Positions 52,774 through 62,158 of a DNA stretch of 64,000 nt are shown one piece after another. The position numbers and the translations under genes were made by a program. The notes below the pieces were generated by a model. That model worked only from the letters and a program-made list of their open reading frames with translations, was not told the DNA's origin and ran no database searches. Positions within the stretch are counted from its first letter, which is position 1. Each line of letters starts with the position of its first letter. The DNA comes from Longimicrobium sp. Its GTDB lineage: Bacteria > Gemmatimonadota > Gemmatimonadetes > Longimicrobiales > Longimicrobiaceae. The stretch is from the NCBI RefSeq assembly GCF_036388275.1, contig NZ_DASVSF010000091.1, positions 20,575 through 84,574 of the forward strand, written 5' to 3'.

Positions 52774-53253
52774 TCAGACCCCGAGGAACGAGCCGATCGC
52801 GAAGATCCTCGCCGGGCCGCCGCCGTCGCTGATCCGCCAGTAGTGGCCGATGGTGATTCCCAGGATCAGTCCCGCGCTGACTTCCGGCCCCACGTACGTC
52901 TGGCCCGGCTCGATGTCGCCGTGAGGGTCCCACGTGCGGAGGAGGCTCACCTGCGCGCGATACGATCCCCCGAGGCTTACGGACGACATGCCCACCGACA
53001 GCCGCATGCCATCCTGCCCCACCTCTCCGAGGATCGATGGCCCCTGGATGAAGTCGGGGCCGCGCGGGGCGATGATGACGCCGGTGTAGGCGGAGAGGCC
53101 GAGCGGGGCCCCGTAGCGAAGGCCAAGCGAGGCCAGTTGCGCCGCCCGGCCGCGTGGAGCCGGTTCCGGCGCATCCTCTTCCGTATCCTGCGCGTGAAGC
53201 GGCGCGGAACACAGGACGACGGCGAGGACGAGTGCCCAGCGGAAACGAGTCAT
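52774..53253 (-). CDS. Small exported beta-rich protein
   Basis: A 159-aa protein with a signal peptide (MTRFRWALVLAVVLCSAPLHAQ) and a beta-rich mature chain in which small and aromatic residues alternate with Gly turns (LSAYTGVIIAPRGPDFIQG, LGGSYRAQVSLLRTWD, AGLILGITIGHYW). This looks like an 8-strand outer-membrane barrel or similar. It ends in the unusual FAIGSFLGV. ATG 53253 follows from the signal peptide. Function unknown. Confidence 0.7.
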   Translation of the reverse strand: MTRFRWALVLAVVLCSAPLHAQDTEEDAPEPAPRGRAAQLASLGLRYGAPLGLSAYTGVIIAPRGPDFIQGPSILGEVGQDGMRLSVGMSSVSLGGSYRAQVSLLRTWDPHGDIEPGQTYVGPEVSAGLILGITIGHYWRISDGGGPARIFAIGSFLGV

Positions 53254-53392
53254 GCGTGCGGTCCGGTTGATGGTGACGGGGGATGACGTGCGGGGACGAG
53301 GGTCGCTGGAAGGTAGGCGATGTTCTCCGTCTCCTGCAAGCAATCCGCAGCCATCATCCCCCGCCTCGTATCTGACGATAGAGGGTTAAGAG

Positions 53393-53422
53393 TTGACGCA
53401 ATCAGGTCCGCACGTTTAGGTT
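53393..53422 (+). promoter_or_regulatory. Possible sigma-70 promoter of the YqiJ/flotillin/ATPase operon
   Basis: TTGACG at 53393 and TAGGTT at 53417 are 18 bases apart, about 170 bases upstream of the GTG at 53590, in the only region between the divergent genes. The -10 match is weak. The rest of the 336-base gap shows no gene. Confidence 0.4.
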
Positions 53423-53589
53423 CCAAACATCTGATCCGCCGTTGCAGGAAACACGGCCTCGTCGCGGTGATGTCGCCCTTCCGCGCGGTCGCCCCTCCCG
53501 CTCGAAACTCCGAAGCCCGTTCCTCCGTTGAACTTGGGGAAGCCGCCAGGCGGCTTCGTCACCCCGAACGAACGCGGACCGCAACCACC

Positions 53590-54219
53590 GTGAACGAGTT
53601 CCTGCACACCGCCCTCGGCTTTCCCACCATCGTCTACAGCATGCTGCTGGCCGTCATCACCCTTTACTGGGTGCTTGCGGTCACGGGCCTGGCCGACGGC
53701 GATTCCGTCGACGGGCTGGTGGGCGACGGCGACGCGCCCGACGCGGGGGCCGCGGCGGCGATGCTCTCGAAGCTGGGGCTGGGCGGGGTGCCCTTCACGG
53801 TGGTGGCCACCACCCTGGTCTTCACGGCGTGGCTGGGGGCGTACTTCGTTCACTTGCTGATCCTGGGCGACCTGCCGGATGCCGTGCGGACCGTCGCCGG
53901 CATCGGCACGCTGGTGGGCATGCTCGTTCCCGCCATGGCCGTTACCTCCATCGTGCTGCGCCCGGTGCGCCGCGCGCTCGCGAAGATGCGCCCCATGGAG
54001 CGCTCGCTGGTGGGAACGTCGGCGGTGGTCGTCACCCCCACGCTGTCCGGGGACTACGGGCAGGCGTCGGTGGACGACGGCGGCGCCGGGCTGATTTTGC
54101 AGGTGCGCCACGAAGATCCCAACCAGCTCCAGCGCGGCGACCGCATCGTGCTCATCGAGTACATCGAGTCGCAGAACGCCTATCGCGTGGTGTCGGAGCA
54201 GCAGTTCCTTGGCCAGTAA
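53590..54219 (+). CDS. YqiJ-like OB-fold membrane protein
   Basis: A 209-aa inner-membrane protein with three membrane helices (about 13-34, 68-92, 102-124) and a C-terminal OB-fold domain (about 138-209: LVGTSAVVVTPTLSGDYGQA, RGDRIVLIEYIESQN) typical of NfeD/YqiJ proteins. In other bacteria YqiJ is encoded beside flotillin YqiK and the two are thought to organise membrane microdomains. The start is GTG 53590; the frame stays open further upstream, but nothing there looks coding. The flotillin gene follows after 27 bases. Confidence 0.88.
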   Translation: MNEFLHTALGFPTIVYSMLLAVITLYWVLAVTGLADGDSVDGLVGDGDAPDAGAAAAMLSKLGLGGVPFTVVATTLVFTAWLGAYFVHLLILGDLPDAVRTVAGIGTLVGMLVPAMAVTSIVLRPVRRALAKMRPMERSLVGTSAVVVTPTLSGDYGQASVDDGGAGLILQVRHEDPNQLQRGDRIVLIEYIESQNAYRVVSEQQFLGQ

Positions 54220-54246
54220 GCAACCCAACCCTTCAGAAAGGTCCAG

Positions 54247-56268
54247 ATGAGCATGTCCCTCCTTCTGCCGTTCGCCCTCGGCGCCGGCATCCTGCTGTTG
54301 ATGCTGCTGGGCACCTTCGCCCTGTTCAAGGCCTTCTACATGAAGGTGGAGCAGGGAACGGCGCTCATCATCAACGACATGAGCTCCCAGCCCAAGGTGC
54401 GCTTCACCGGCAGCCTGATCATTCCCGTCCTCTACAAGGCCGAGCTGATGCGGGTGAGCCTGATCACCCTGCAGGTGGACCGCCGCGGCAAGGAAGGGCT
54501 GATCTGCAAGGACAACATGCGGGCCGACATCACCGTCGCCTTCTACCTGCGCGTCAACGAAACGCAGGCCGACGTGCTGCGCGTGGCCAAGGCCATCGGG
54601 GCCAGCCGCGCGTCGGACCGCGAGGCCGTGGACGAGCTGTTCAACGCCAAGTTCTCCGAGGCGCTCAAGACGGTGGGCAAGAAGTTCGAGTTCACCGAGC
54701 TGTTCGAGAAGCGCCAGGAGTTCCGCGACGAAATCGTCAAGGTCATCGGCAACGACCTGAACGGCTACGTGCTCGAGGACGTGGCCATCGACTACCTGGA
54801 GCAGACGCCCAAGCACCTGCTGGACCACAACAACATCCTGGACGCCGAAGGCATCCGGAAGATCACCGAGCGCACCGCCATGCAGAACGTGGTGACGAAC
54901 GAGCTGGAGCAGAACGAAAAGCTCGCCATCACCAAGAAGAACGTCGAGTCCCGCGAAGCCACCCTGGCCCTGGAGCGCCAGCAGGCCGAGGCCGAGGCGC
55001 GCCAGAAGCGCGAGATCGAGACGATCCAGGCGCGCGAGGCCGCCGAGACCACCCGCGTGCGCGAGGAACAGCGGCTGATCGCCGAGCAGGCACGGCTGGA
55101 GTCCGATGAGAAGATCCAGATCCGCGAGCAGAACGTGCAGCGCGAGGTGGAAGTCGCCGGGCAGAACCGCCAGCGCGCCGTCGCCATCGAGGTAGAGCGC
55201 GTGGCCCGCGCCCGTGCCCTGGAAGAGGTGACCACCGACCGCGAGGTGCAGCTGCAGGGGGTGGAGCGCGACAAGGTGGTCGAGGTGGGCAAGAAGGACG
55301 TCGCCAACATCACCCGCGAGCGCATCGCCATCGACAAGACGGTCACGATCGAGGAAGAGCGCATCAAGGAAGTGCGCGTGGTTTCCGAGGCCGAGCGCGA
55401 GAAGCAGGCGCGCGTCCTCGGCGCCGAGGCCGCGGCGCAGGAAGCCGCCGTGCGCGCCGTCAAGGATGCCGAGGCTTCCGAGGCCGCCGCCCGCCACCGC
55501 GCGCTGGAGCTGACCACCATGGCGCAGGCCCGGCTGGACGCCGCGTCGCGCGACGCCGACGCCAAGCGCCTGCTGGCCGGGGCCATCCAGGTAGAGATGG
55601 CCGCGCCCGGCCTGGCCGAGGCCGCCGTCCGCGAGGCCGAGGCTACGGCGATCGAGAAGGTGGGCGCCGCCGAGGCGCGGGTGATGGAAGCCAAGGCCGA
55701 CGCCGCGTACAAGCAGGGCGCCGCCGAGGCCCGCGTGCTGGGCGAGCGGATGGGCGCTGAGGCGGATGGCGAAACGCGGCTGGGGCAGGCCCGGGCGTCC
55801 GCCGTGGAGTCGGTGGGGCTGGCCGAGGCCACCGTCACGGCCCGCAAGCTCACCGCCGAGGCCGAGGGGCTGACCAAGAAGTTCGAGGCCATCGACGGGC
55901 TGAGCGACCGTGCGCGCACGCACGAGGAGTTCCGCATGACGCTGGAAGCGCACTTCGACCAGGCCATGGCCGCGATCGCCGCGGGCAAGGACGTCAGCAA
56001 GGAGAACGCGGAGGTCATCGCCTCGGCGCTGCGCAACGCGAACATCGACCTGGTGGGCGGCGACGGCGGCATGTTCGAGTCGCTTTCCAAGGCGCTGACG
56101 CTGGGCAAGTCCATCGAGGGCTTCGCGGGCAAGAGCCCCATCGTGCAGGACCTGATGGAGCGCTTCCTGGGCGTGGCGCGCCCCGAGCCCCGCGAGCGGC
56201 TGAGCGTGCCCATCACCCCCGAGGTGTTCGACCAGGTGGTGGCGCCCAAGGCCGAGTCGGCGGTCTAA
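54247..56268 (+). CDS. Flotillin-family protein (YqiK-like)
   Basis: A 673-aa membrane scaffold. It has one N-terminal membrane helix (about 5-30), then the SPFH/band-7 domain (about 35-215: FYMKVEQGTALIINDMSS, VSLITLQVDRRGKEGLICKD, FYLRVNETQAD). A very long coiled-coil region of Glu/Ala/Arg heptads (about 220-550) and a C-terminal globular part follow. It probably oligomerises into lipid-microdomain rafts. The order YqiJ-flotillin-ATPase and the short spacing indicate one operon. Confidence 0.93.
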   Translation: MSMSLLLPFALGAGILLLMLLGTFALFKAFYMKVEQGTALIINDMSSQPKVRFTGSLIIPVLYKAELMRVSLITLQVDRRGKEGLICKDNMRADITVAFYLRVNETQADVLRVAKAIGASRASDREAVDELFNAKFSEALKTVGKKFEFTELFEKRQEFRDEIVKVIGNDLNGYVLEDVAIDYLEQTPKHLLDHNNILDAEGIRKITERTAMQNVVTNELEQNEKLAITKKNVESREATLALERQQAEAEARQKREIETIQAREAAETTRVREEQRLIAEQARLESDEKIQIREQNVQREVEVAGQNRQRAVAIEVERVARARALEEVTTDREVQLQGVERDKVVEVGKKDVANITRERIAIDKTVTIEEERIKEVRVVSEAEREKQARVLGAEAAAQEAAVRAVKDAEASEAAARHRALELTTMAQARLDAASRDADAKRLLAGAIQVEMAAPGLAEAAVREAEATAIEKVGAAEARVMEAKADAAYKQGAAEARVLGERMGAEADGETRLGQARASAVESVGLAEATVTARKLTAEAEGLTKKFEAIDGLSDRARTHEEFRMTLEAHFDQAMAAIAAGKDVSKENAEVIASALRNANIDLVGGDGGMFESLSKALTLGKSIEGFAGKSPIVQDLMERFLGVARPEPRERLSVPITPEVFDQVVAPKAESAV

Positions 56269-56655
56269 CGGTGCAGTTCTCCCCCTCTCCCGCTCGCGGG
56301 AGAGGGGGCCGGGGGGAGAGGGCAGCCGGGGACTGCACGGCCGTTCTCGAAACGCCCCGCCGCCGCCGCGGGCACGGGCGAATGAATTCGCTGCAACGAC
56401 CACACGAAGTCTGCCTTCGCAGACTGGCTTGCCGTGGCGCGTGTTCGGCCGTGTGGCGCGACCGGGCCTGGTGTAGTTCTCCCCCTCTCTCGCTTGCGGG
56501 AGAGGGGGCCGGGGGGAGAGGGCAGCCGGGGATTGCACGGCCGATCTCGAAACGCCTCCTCGCTCACCATGCTTCCGTGAGGCCGCTGTTCAGCAGGAAG
56601 TGCCGGGGCCAAATCCGCCCCGGGTCATCCACATCACGATCCAGGTAAGCGCAGC
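56269..56655. repeat. Intergenic repeat block with 200-bp direct repeat and hairpin
   Basis: About 80 bases (GTTCTCCCCCTCTC...TCTCGAAACGCC) occur at 56276-56355 and again at 56476-56556, exactly 200 bases apart. Each contains the GGGAGAGGG palindrome family also seen at 29920 and 30162. Between them, 56378-56424 is an inverted fragment of the 300-bp array unit. It carries the hairpin GTCTGC-CTTCG-type stem, and the stem differs from the array by paired changes. The gap separates flotillin from the ATPase without a terminator. Confidence 0.85.
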
Positions 56656-59600
56656 ATGACCGACCAGTCCCCGGGCGTGATGAAGCCCGCCGCCGGCTCC
56701 GCCGAGACCACCGTGGACCAGGCGGTGGCGGAGGGCGGCGCGTACGAGGTGCTGCGCCGCCGGCTGACCGAGCAGGGCGCCCGGCTGCGGGACATCGCCG
56801 GCGCGCTCAACGAGCAGCGGCTGGCGGAGTTCGGGGACAGCCGGCTGGAGGTGATCGGGCGCCTTCGCATCCACACCGAAAACAACTGCATCGGCCGCGA
56901 CATCGTACCCGTCGGCGGCCTGCTGCTGTTCGGCTACAACGTCTTCCTCGGGCTGAAGACCACCACCCGGGTGGAAGACGTCTTCGGCCTCTACCGGCTG
57001 GTGGAGGGCGCGGACGGGTTCGACGTGGAGGGCGTGGCGCTGGCCGGCAGCTTCCTGGGCGATCCCGCGTTCATCCGCGACTTCGACGAGCTGTACGCGT
57101 ACTACAAGAACGCGCGGCTGCTGCAGCTGGACGTGGCCGGCGGCAAGCTGCTGGCCGCCTTCCAGATCGGCGAGCGCAGCACCGACGTGCGCGTCTTCCG
57201 CTGGGCCGTCTCGCCCCGTGGCGACGTCACCTACCTGGACGCCCGCGGCGACCGCGACCTCACGTTTCCCCCGCCGTTCGACTTCGAGTGGACGCGGGCG
57301 GGGCGCGAGCACACCGTCACCGGCCGCTTTCCCCACCTGAACGTGCTCGACACGCTGTTCGTGGAAACCACGGGCGGCGACCTGACCATCAAGGTCGAGA
57401 ACAACACCGAGTCGGGGCAGGGCATCCACAGCGAGCCGGTGGATGAAAAGACGCAGTCGCTGGACGACGCCACCTTCGACTTCGCCCGCGTTGGATCGCT
57501 GGTGCTGCTGAAGGTGCTGCCGTACCGCGAAACCACGTGGCGCGGCTTCGTCTACAACACCATCAGCGGACGCATCGACCGCGTAGACGCCATCGTGCAG
57601 GCGTGCGTGCAGCTGCCCGAGGACCACGGGATCATCTTTCCGGGCGGCTACTACCTGCAGAACGGCGAGCACAAGGCGTTTGACGCGCGGATGGACGGCA
57701 TGCGGTTCCAGCGCGCCATCCGCTCGCCCAACGGCGAAGACGTCATGTACGTCTTCTACGAGCACGAGGCCGGCAAGTCGGCGCTCTTCGTGTACAACCT
57801 CATCCAGCGCAAGCTGCAGAACCCGCTGTTCGGGCACGGCCACGCCGTGCTGGGCGACGGGCGCATGGTGCTGTTCCACGCCGAGGGCGAAGAGCCCACG
57901 CGCGTGCACCCCATGCAGATCTGGCAGTCGCCGTTCGTCTCCGACGAGCACGCCGCCACCCGTCCCCCCGGCGCCACCTTCATGGGCCGCCTGGGCAACG
58001 CCGAGCTGGTGCGGGGCATCTCCAGCCTGTTCGAGCTGGCTCGGGAGATCGAGAGCCCGGAAGTGTCGGTGCAGCGCTACCGGCTGCTCACCCGCAACAC
58101 CCGCCGCCTGTTCGACGCGCACCACTGGCTGGACGCCGCCGACAGCCGGGGCGCCGGCGCCGTGCTGCACGAGATCGCCGCCACCAGCGAGTCGGTGCTC
58201 GACGAGTTCGAAAAGGTGGAGGGGATCCGCCGCCAGTCCGAGGCGGCGATCGCGCAGGCGCGGGACGAGCATGCCGCGCTCCTTGCTCGCCTCGTCCCCG
58301 AAGACTGGAAGCAGGTCCAGGAGTTCGTCGACGCGCTCAACGACATCACCCGCCAGCGCGGACGCCTGCTCACCATCCGCGAGCTGCGCTACGTCGACAC
58401 CGCCGCCATCGACACGATGGGCGCCGAGCTGCAGGTTCAGCACGAGCGCGTCGGTGCGGCCACGGGCGAGTTCCTGGCCGGCGACAAGGCGCTGGCGCCC
58501 TTCTCCGAGCGCCTGGCGGTGCTGGATGCCGAAGCGCAGAAGGCCGAGACGGCCAAGGGAATTGGCGAGGCGGTGGCGGCGCTGGAAGGCATGTCGGCCG
58601 ACCTCGACATGCTGTCGGAGCTGATGGCGACGCTCAAGGTGGACGACGCCGTGCAGCGCACGCGGGTGGTCGACGCCATCTCCACCATCTACGCGGGGCT
58701 CAACCAGGCCCGCGCCCGCGCCGCGCAGCGCCGCAAGACCCTGGGCTCGGCAGAGGCCGTCGCCCAGTTCGGGGCGCAGTTCTCCCTCTTCGGGCAGAGC
58801 GTCGCGAGCGCGCTGGGGCTGGCGACGGACCCCGAACGGGCGGATGAACAGCTCTCGCGGCTGATGGTGCAGCTGGAGGAGATCGAGAGCCAGTTCGGCG
58901 AGCACGAGCAGTTCCTGGGCGACATCCTGGCCAAGCGCGAGGAGTTGCTGGAGACGTTCGACGCCCACCGCCAGGCGCTGCTGGATGATCGCCAGCGCAA
59001 GGCGCAGTCGGTGCTCGAGGCCGCCAACCGCATCGTCGAGGGGCTGGGGCGCCGCACGGAGAAGTTCGCCACGGCCGACGAGCTGAACGCCTTCTTCGCG
59101 GGCGACCCGCTGATCCTGAAGGTGCGCGAGCTGGCCGAGCGGCTGCGCGCGCTGAAGGACCCCGTGAAGGCCGACGACGTCGAGGCGCGCATCAAGAGCG
59201 CCCGCGACGGCGCCGTCCGCGCGCTGCGCGACCGCACCGACCTGTTCGAGGGCGGCGGAAACGTCATCAAGCTGGGGCGCCACCGCTTCAGCGTCAGCAC
59301 GCAGCCGCTGGACCTCACGATCCTGCCGCGCGGCGGCGAGCTGGCGGTGCACCTTACGGGCACCGACTTCATGGAGCCCATCCACAGCGAGGAGTTGGCC
59401 GCCCTGCGCGACTACTGGCAGGTGTCGCTGGAGTCGGAATCCCCCCCGCTCTACCGCGGCGAGTACCTGGCCGGCGAGGTGCTGGCCGCGGCCCAGGCCG
59501 GCGCGGAGGGGCTTTCGATGGAGCTGCTGCGGAAGCACGCCGCGGAGGGCGACGCGCTGGGCAAGACGGTGGTCGACTTCGCCGCGCCGCGCTACCGCGA

Positions 59601-62085
59601 CGGCTACCAGCGCGGCATTCACGACCACGACGCCACGCTGATCCTGCGCACCGCCCTGGCCCAGCTGGAGGCCGCGGGCGAGCTGGTGCACGCGCCCGAG
59701 CCCCGCGCGCTCGCCGCGCTCTTCTGGGCGGCCGCGCAGGGGGACGAGGACGCGCGGGAGTGGAAGGCGGGCGTCGCCAGTGCCAAGGCGATGCAGGGCC
59801 TGTTCGGCTCCCGGTCCGCCGCGGACGCGCTCCGGGCGCAGATGGCCGATCGCCTTCGCGCCTTCGCCGAGGTCAACGCCCTGCCGTTCACCGCCGCCGT
59901 GGCTGCGGATGCCGCATCGTACCTGTTCGACGAGCTGGCCGGCGGGCACGAGGGGCTGATCCTTTCGCTCCCCGCCCGCGAGCTGGCGGACGCGCTCCTG
60001 TCGCGGCTGGCGGACGCCGATCTCCGCACCGCCTTCGGGCAGATGCTGGAGCAGTTGCAGGACCGTCCGGCCGCGCGGCACGAGCACGCGCTGCACTGGC
60101 TGCAGGCGCTGTGCACGGACGCCACACTCGCCCCGTTCGCGCGCTACGTGCCCGAGGCGGCGGCGCTCATCCTTACCCGCAACCAGCTGCAGCGCCGGCC
60201 GAACCACGCACAGCCGCTGGCCACGGTCGAGGGGCTGCTGGGCGAGCATCCGCGCATCGATGGGGGCCGCCTGACGCTGGCCATCGACGAGTTCCTGGGC
60301 CGCCTGCGGGACCATCGCGACCGCTTTCTCCCCGGCTACCGCCGCTACCAGGCCATCCGCCAGGAGATCGCCACACGCGAGCGCGATGCGCTGCGCCTGG
60401 GCGAGTTGCGTGCGCGCCCGCTGACGTCGTTCGTGCGCAACAAGCTGATCAACGACACGTACCTCCCCATCATCGGCGACAACCTCGCCAAGCAGATCGG
60501 CACCGTGGGCGAGGCCAAGCGCAGCGACCTGATGGGCCTGCTGATGATGATCTCGCCCCCGGGGTACGGAAAGACCACGCTGATGGAATACGTGGCGCAC
60601 CGGCTGGGGCTGGTCTTCGTCAAGGTGAACGGCCCCGCGGTGGGCCACGAGGTGCGCTCGCTGGACCCGGCGCAGGCGCCCGACGCCACCTCGCGGCAGG
60701 AGTTGGAAAAGCTGGGGCTGTCGCTGGAGATGGGGAACAACGTGATGCTGTACGTCGACGACATCCAGCACACGCACCCCGAGTTCCTGCAGAAGTTCAT
60801 CTCCCTCTGCGACGGCACGCGGCGCATCGAGGGCGTGTGGCGGGGGGGGACGAAGACGTACGACCTGCGCGGCAAGAAGTTCTGCGTGGTGATGGCGGGC
60901 AACCCGTACACCGAGTCGGGCGAGGTCTTCAAGATCCCCGACATGCTCGCCAACCGCGCCGACATCTACAACCTGGGCGATGTGCTCGGGGGGATGGAAG
61001 ACGCGTTCACGCTCAGCTACATCGAGAACTCACTGACTTCCAACCCGGTGCTGGCGCCGCTCGCCACGCGCGAGATGGCGGACCTGTACCTGTTCGCCGA
61101 CCGCGCGAAGGGGCTCGACGTCTCCACCAACGGGCTCAGCCATGCGTACGGCGCGGCGGAGATCAACGAGATCGTCGAAACGCTCAAGCGCATCATCAAG
61201 GCGCGCGACGTGGTGTACCGCGTCAACCAGCAGTACATCGCCAGCGCCGCGCAGGCGGATCGGTACCGCACCGAGCCGGCGTTCAAGCTGCAGGGCAGCT
61301 ACCGCAACATGAACAAGCTGGCGGAGAAGATTTCGCCGGTGATGAACGACGCCGAGCTGCAGCAGTTGATCGCCGACCACTACCAGGGCGAGGCGCAGCT
61401 GCTCACGACCGGCGCCGAAGAGAACCTGCTGAAGCTCAAGGAGCTGCGCGGCGTGCTCACCTCGGACGAAGCCGCGCGGTGGGAGCAGATCAAGCGCGAC
61501 TTCCTGCGCAACAAGGCCATGGGCAGCGACGACGCCGATGTGGGCGGCCGCGTGGTCGCGCAGCTGGCGGACATCGCGGGCGGATTGCAGGCCTTGGGCG
61601 CGGCCGTGTCGACCCCGGCCCCCGAGCCGCCGCCCGCGCCCGCGCCGGAGCCGGTGCGCCTGCCGGACGAGCTACCCGACGTGATCCGGGCCGCGCTCGC
61701 GCCGCTGGTCGAGGCGATCCACGCCAGCCAGCAGGTGATCCGGGCCGGCCAGGCGCAGCAGAGCCAGGCCGCCGAAGCCATGCTGCGCGTGATCTCCGCC
61801 GTCCGCGCGCAGCCGGTCACCGTCGTGCAGCCAGCTGCCGTCGCCTCCGCGACATCAGCCGAGGTCGCCGCCGGGGTCCCGGTCCCCGCCGCTGCGCCGG
61901 TTCGAGTGACCGCTGATGAGCCGGGCGGCGTCACAGAGCCCGTCCCCGTGGCCGCAGGTGAGCAGGTCGGCGCGCCCTCGGCCGAGGAGTCGCGCGTGGA
62001 AGGAGCCCTGCAGAACCTGCCCATCGTGGGTGATGGAAAACCGCTCCGGATCTGGCCGCCCGAGCCGCCGAAGCGCGGGCGCTAG
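56656..62085 (+). CDS. Giant DUF3686-type AAA ATPase (annotated family name: DNA repair ATPase)
   Basis: A 1,809-aa cytoplasmic ATPase. The N-terminal half (about 1-480) is a beta-rich DUF3686-like region (IHTENNCIGRDIVPVGGLLLFGYN, then repeated strands suggesting a propeller). Long coiled coils occupy about 480-900. The AAA core is near 1270-1560: Walker A PPGYGKTT at 1301-1308, Walker B VMLYVDDIQHTHP near 1363-1375, sensor region VVMAGNPYTESGEVFKIPD. The C-terminal 200 residues are Ala/Pro-rich and disordered-looking. Family members are called DNA repair ATPase but lack firm experiments. It follows YqiJ and flotillin and ends in a terminator, so membrane recruitment of this ATPase is plausible. 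Confidence 0.9.
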   Translation: MTDQSPGVMKPAAGSAETTVDQAVAEGGAYEVLRRRLTEQGARLRDIAGALNEQRLAEFGDSRLEVIGRLRIHTENNCIGRDIVPVGGLLLFGYNVFLGLKTTTRVEDVFGLYRLVEGADGFDVEGVALAGSFLGDPAFIRDFDELYAYYKNARLLQLDVAGGKLLAAFQIGERSTDVRVFRWAVSPRGDVTYLDARGDRDLTFPPPFDFEWTRAGREHTVTGRFPHLNVLDTLFVETTGGDLTIKVENNTESGQGIHSEPVDEKTQSLDDATFDFARVGSLVLLKVLPYRETTWRGFVYNTISGRIDRVDAIVQACVQLPEDHGIIFPGGYYLQNGEHKAFDARMDGMRFQRAIRSPNGEDVMYVFYEHEAGKSALFVYNLIQRKLQNPLFGHGHAVLGDGRMVLFHAEGEEPTRVHPMQIWQSPFVSDEHAATRPPGATFMGRLGNAELVRGISSLFELAREIESPEVSVQRYRLLTRNTRRLFDAHHWLDAADSRGAGAVLHEIAATSESVLDEFEKVEGIRRQSEAAIAQARDEHAALLARLVPEDWKQVQEFVDALNDITRQRGRLLTIRELRYVDTAAIDTMGAELQVQHERVGAATGEFLAGDKALAPFSERLAVLDAEAQKAETAKGIGEAVAALEGMSADLDMLSELMATLKVDDAVQRTRVVDAISTIYAGLNQARARAAQRRKTLGSAEAVAQFGAQFSLFGQSVASALGLATDPERADEQLSRLMVQLEEIESQFGEHEQFLGDILAKREELLETFDAHRQALLDDRQRKAQSVLEAANRIVEGLGRRTEKFATADELNAFFAGDPLILKVRELAERLRALKDPVKADDVEARIKSARDGAVRALRDRTDLFEGGGNVIKLGRHRFSVSTQPLDLTILPRGGELAVHLTGTDFMEPIHSEELAALRDYWQVSLESESPPLYRGEYLAGEVLAAAQAGAEGLSMELLRKHAAEGDALGKTVVDFAAPRYRDGYQRGIHDHDATLILRTALAQLEAAGELVHAPEPRALAALFWAAAQGDEDAREWKAGVASAKAMQGLFGSRSAADALRAQMADRLRAFAEVNALPFTAAVAADAASYLFDELAGGHEGLILSLPARELADALLSRLADADLRTAFGQMLEQLQDRPAARHEHALHWLQALCTDATLAPFARYVPEAAALILTRNQLQRRPNHAQPLATVEGLLGEHPRIDGGRLTLAIDEFLGRLRDHRDRFLPGYRRYQAIRQEIATRERDALRLGELRARPLTSFVRNKLINDTYLPIIGDNLAKQIGTVGEAKRSDLMGLLMMISPPGYGKTTLMEYVAHRLGLVFVKVNGPAVGHEVRSLDPAQAPDATSRQELEKLGLSLEMGNNVMLYVDDIQHTHPEFLQKFISLCDGTRRIEGVWRGGTKTYDLRGKKFCVVMAGNPYTESGEVFKIPDMLANRADIYNLGDVLGGMEDAFTLSYIENSLTSNPVLAPLATREMADLYLFADRAKGLDVSTNGLSHAYGAAEINEIVETLKRIIKARDVVYRVNQQYIASAAQADRYRTEPAFKLQGSYRNMNKLAEKISPVMNDAELQQLIADHYQGEAQLLTTGAEENLLKLKELRGVLTSDEAARWEQIKRDFLRNKAMGSDDADVGGRVVAQLADIAGGLQALGAAVSTPAPEPPPAPAPEPVRLPDELPDVIRAALAPLVEAIHASQQVIRAGQAQQSQAAEAMLRVISAVRAQPVTVVQPAAVASATSAEVAAGVPVPAAAPVRVTADEPGGVTEPVPVAAGEQVGAPSAEESRVEGALQNLPIVGDGKPLRIWPPEPPKRGR

Positions 62086-62113
62086 ACGGTCGGGCGCGGA
62101 GGCACGACATGGA

Positions 62114-62149
62114 GAGGGCTCAGGGATCTATCCCCGGGCCCTCGTTTTC
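62114..62149 (+). terminator. Terminator after the ATPase operon
   Basis: GAGGGC...GCCCTC with a purine-rich loop, followed by GTTTTCG. It lies 30 bases after the stop, between this operon and the convergent gene ending at 62159. Confidence 0.75.
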
Positions 62150-62158
62150 GTTGCCGGA

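Noticed and set aside
53416..56538. 1,040-residue open frame on the minus strand opposite the YqiJ and flotillin genes
   Set aside because: It is antisense to two well-supported genes; high GC content keeps opposite frames open. Composition is His/Leu/Gly-rich with no domain.
56590..60777. 1,395-residue minus-strand open frame opposite the ATPase gene
   Set aside because: Shadow of the real ATPase; no start signal or family resemblance.
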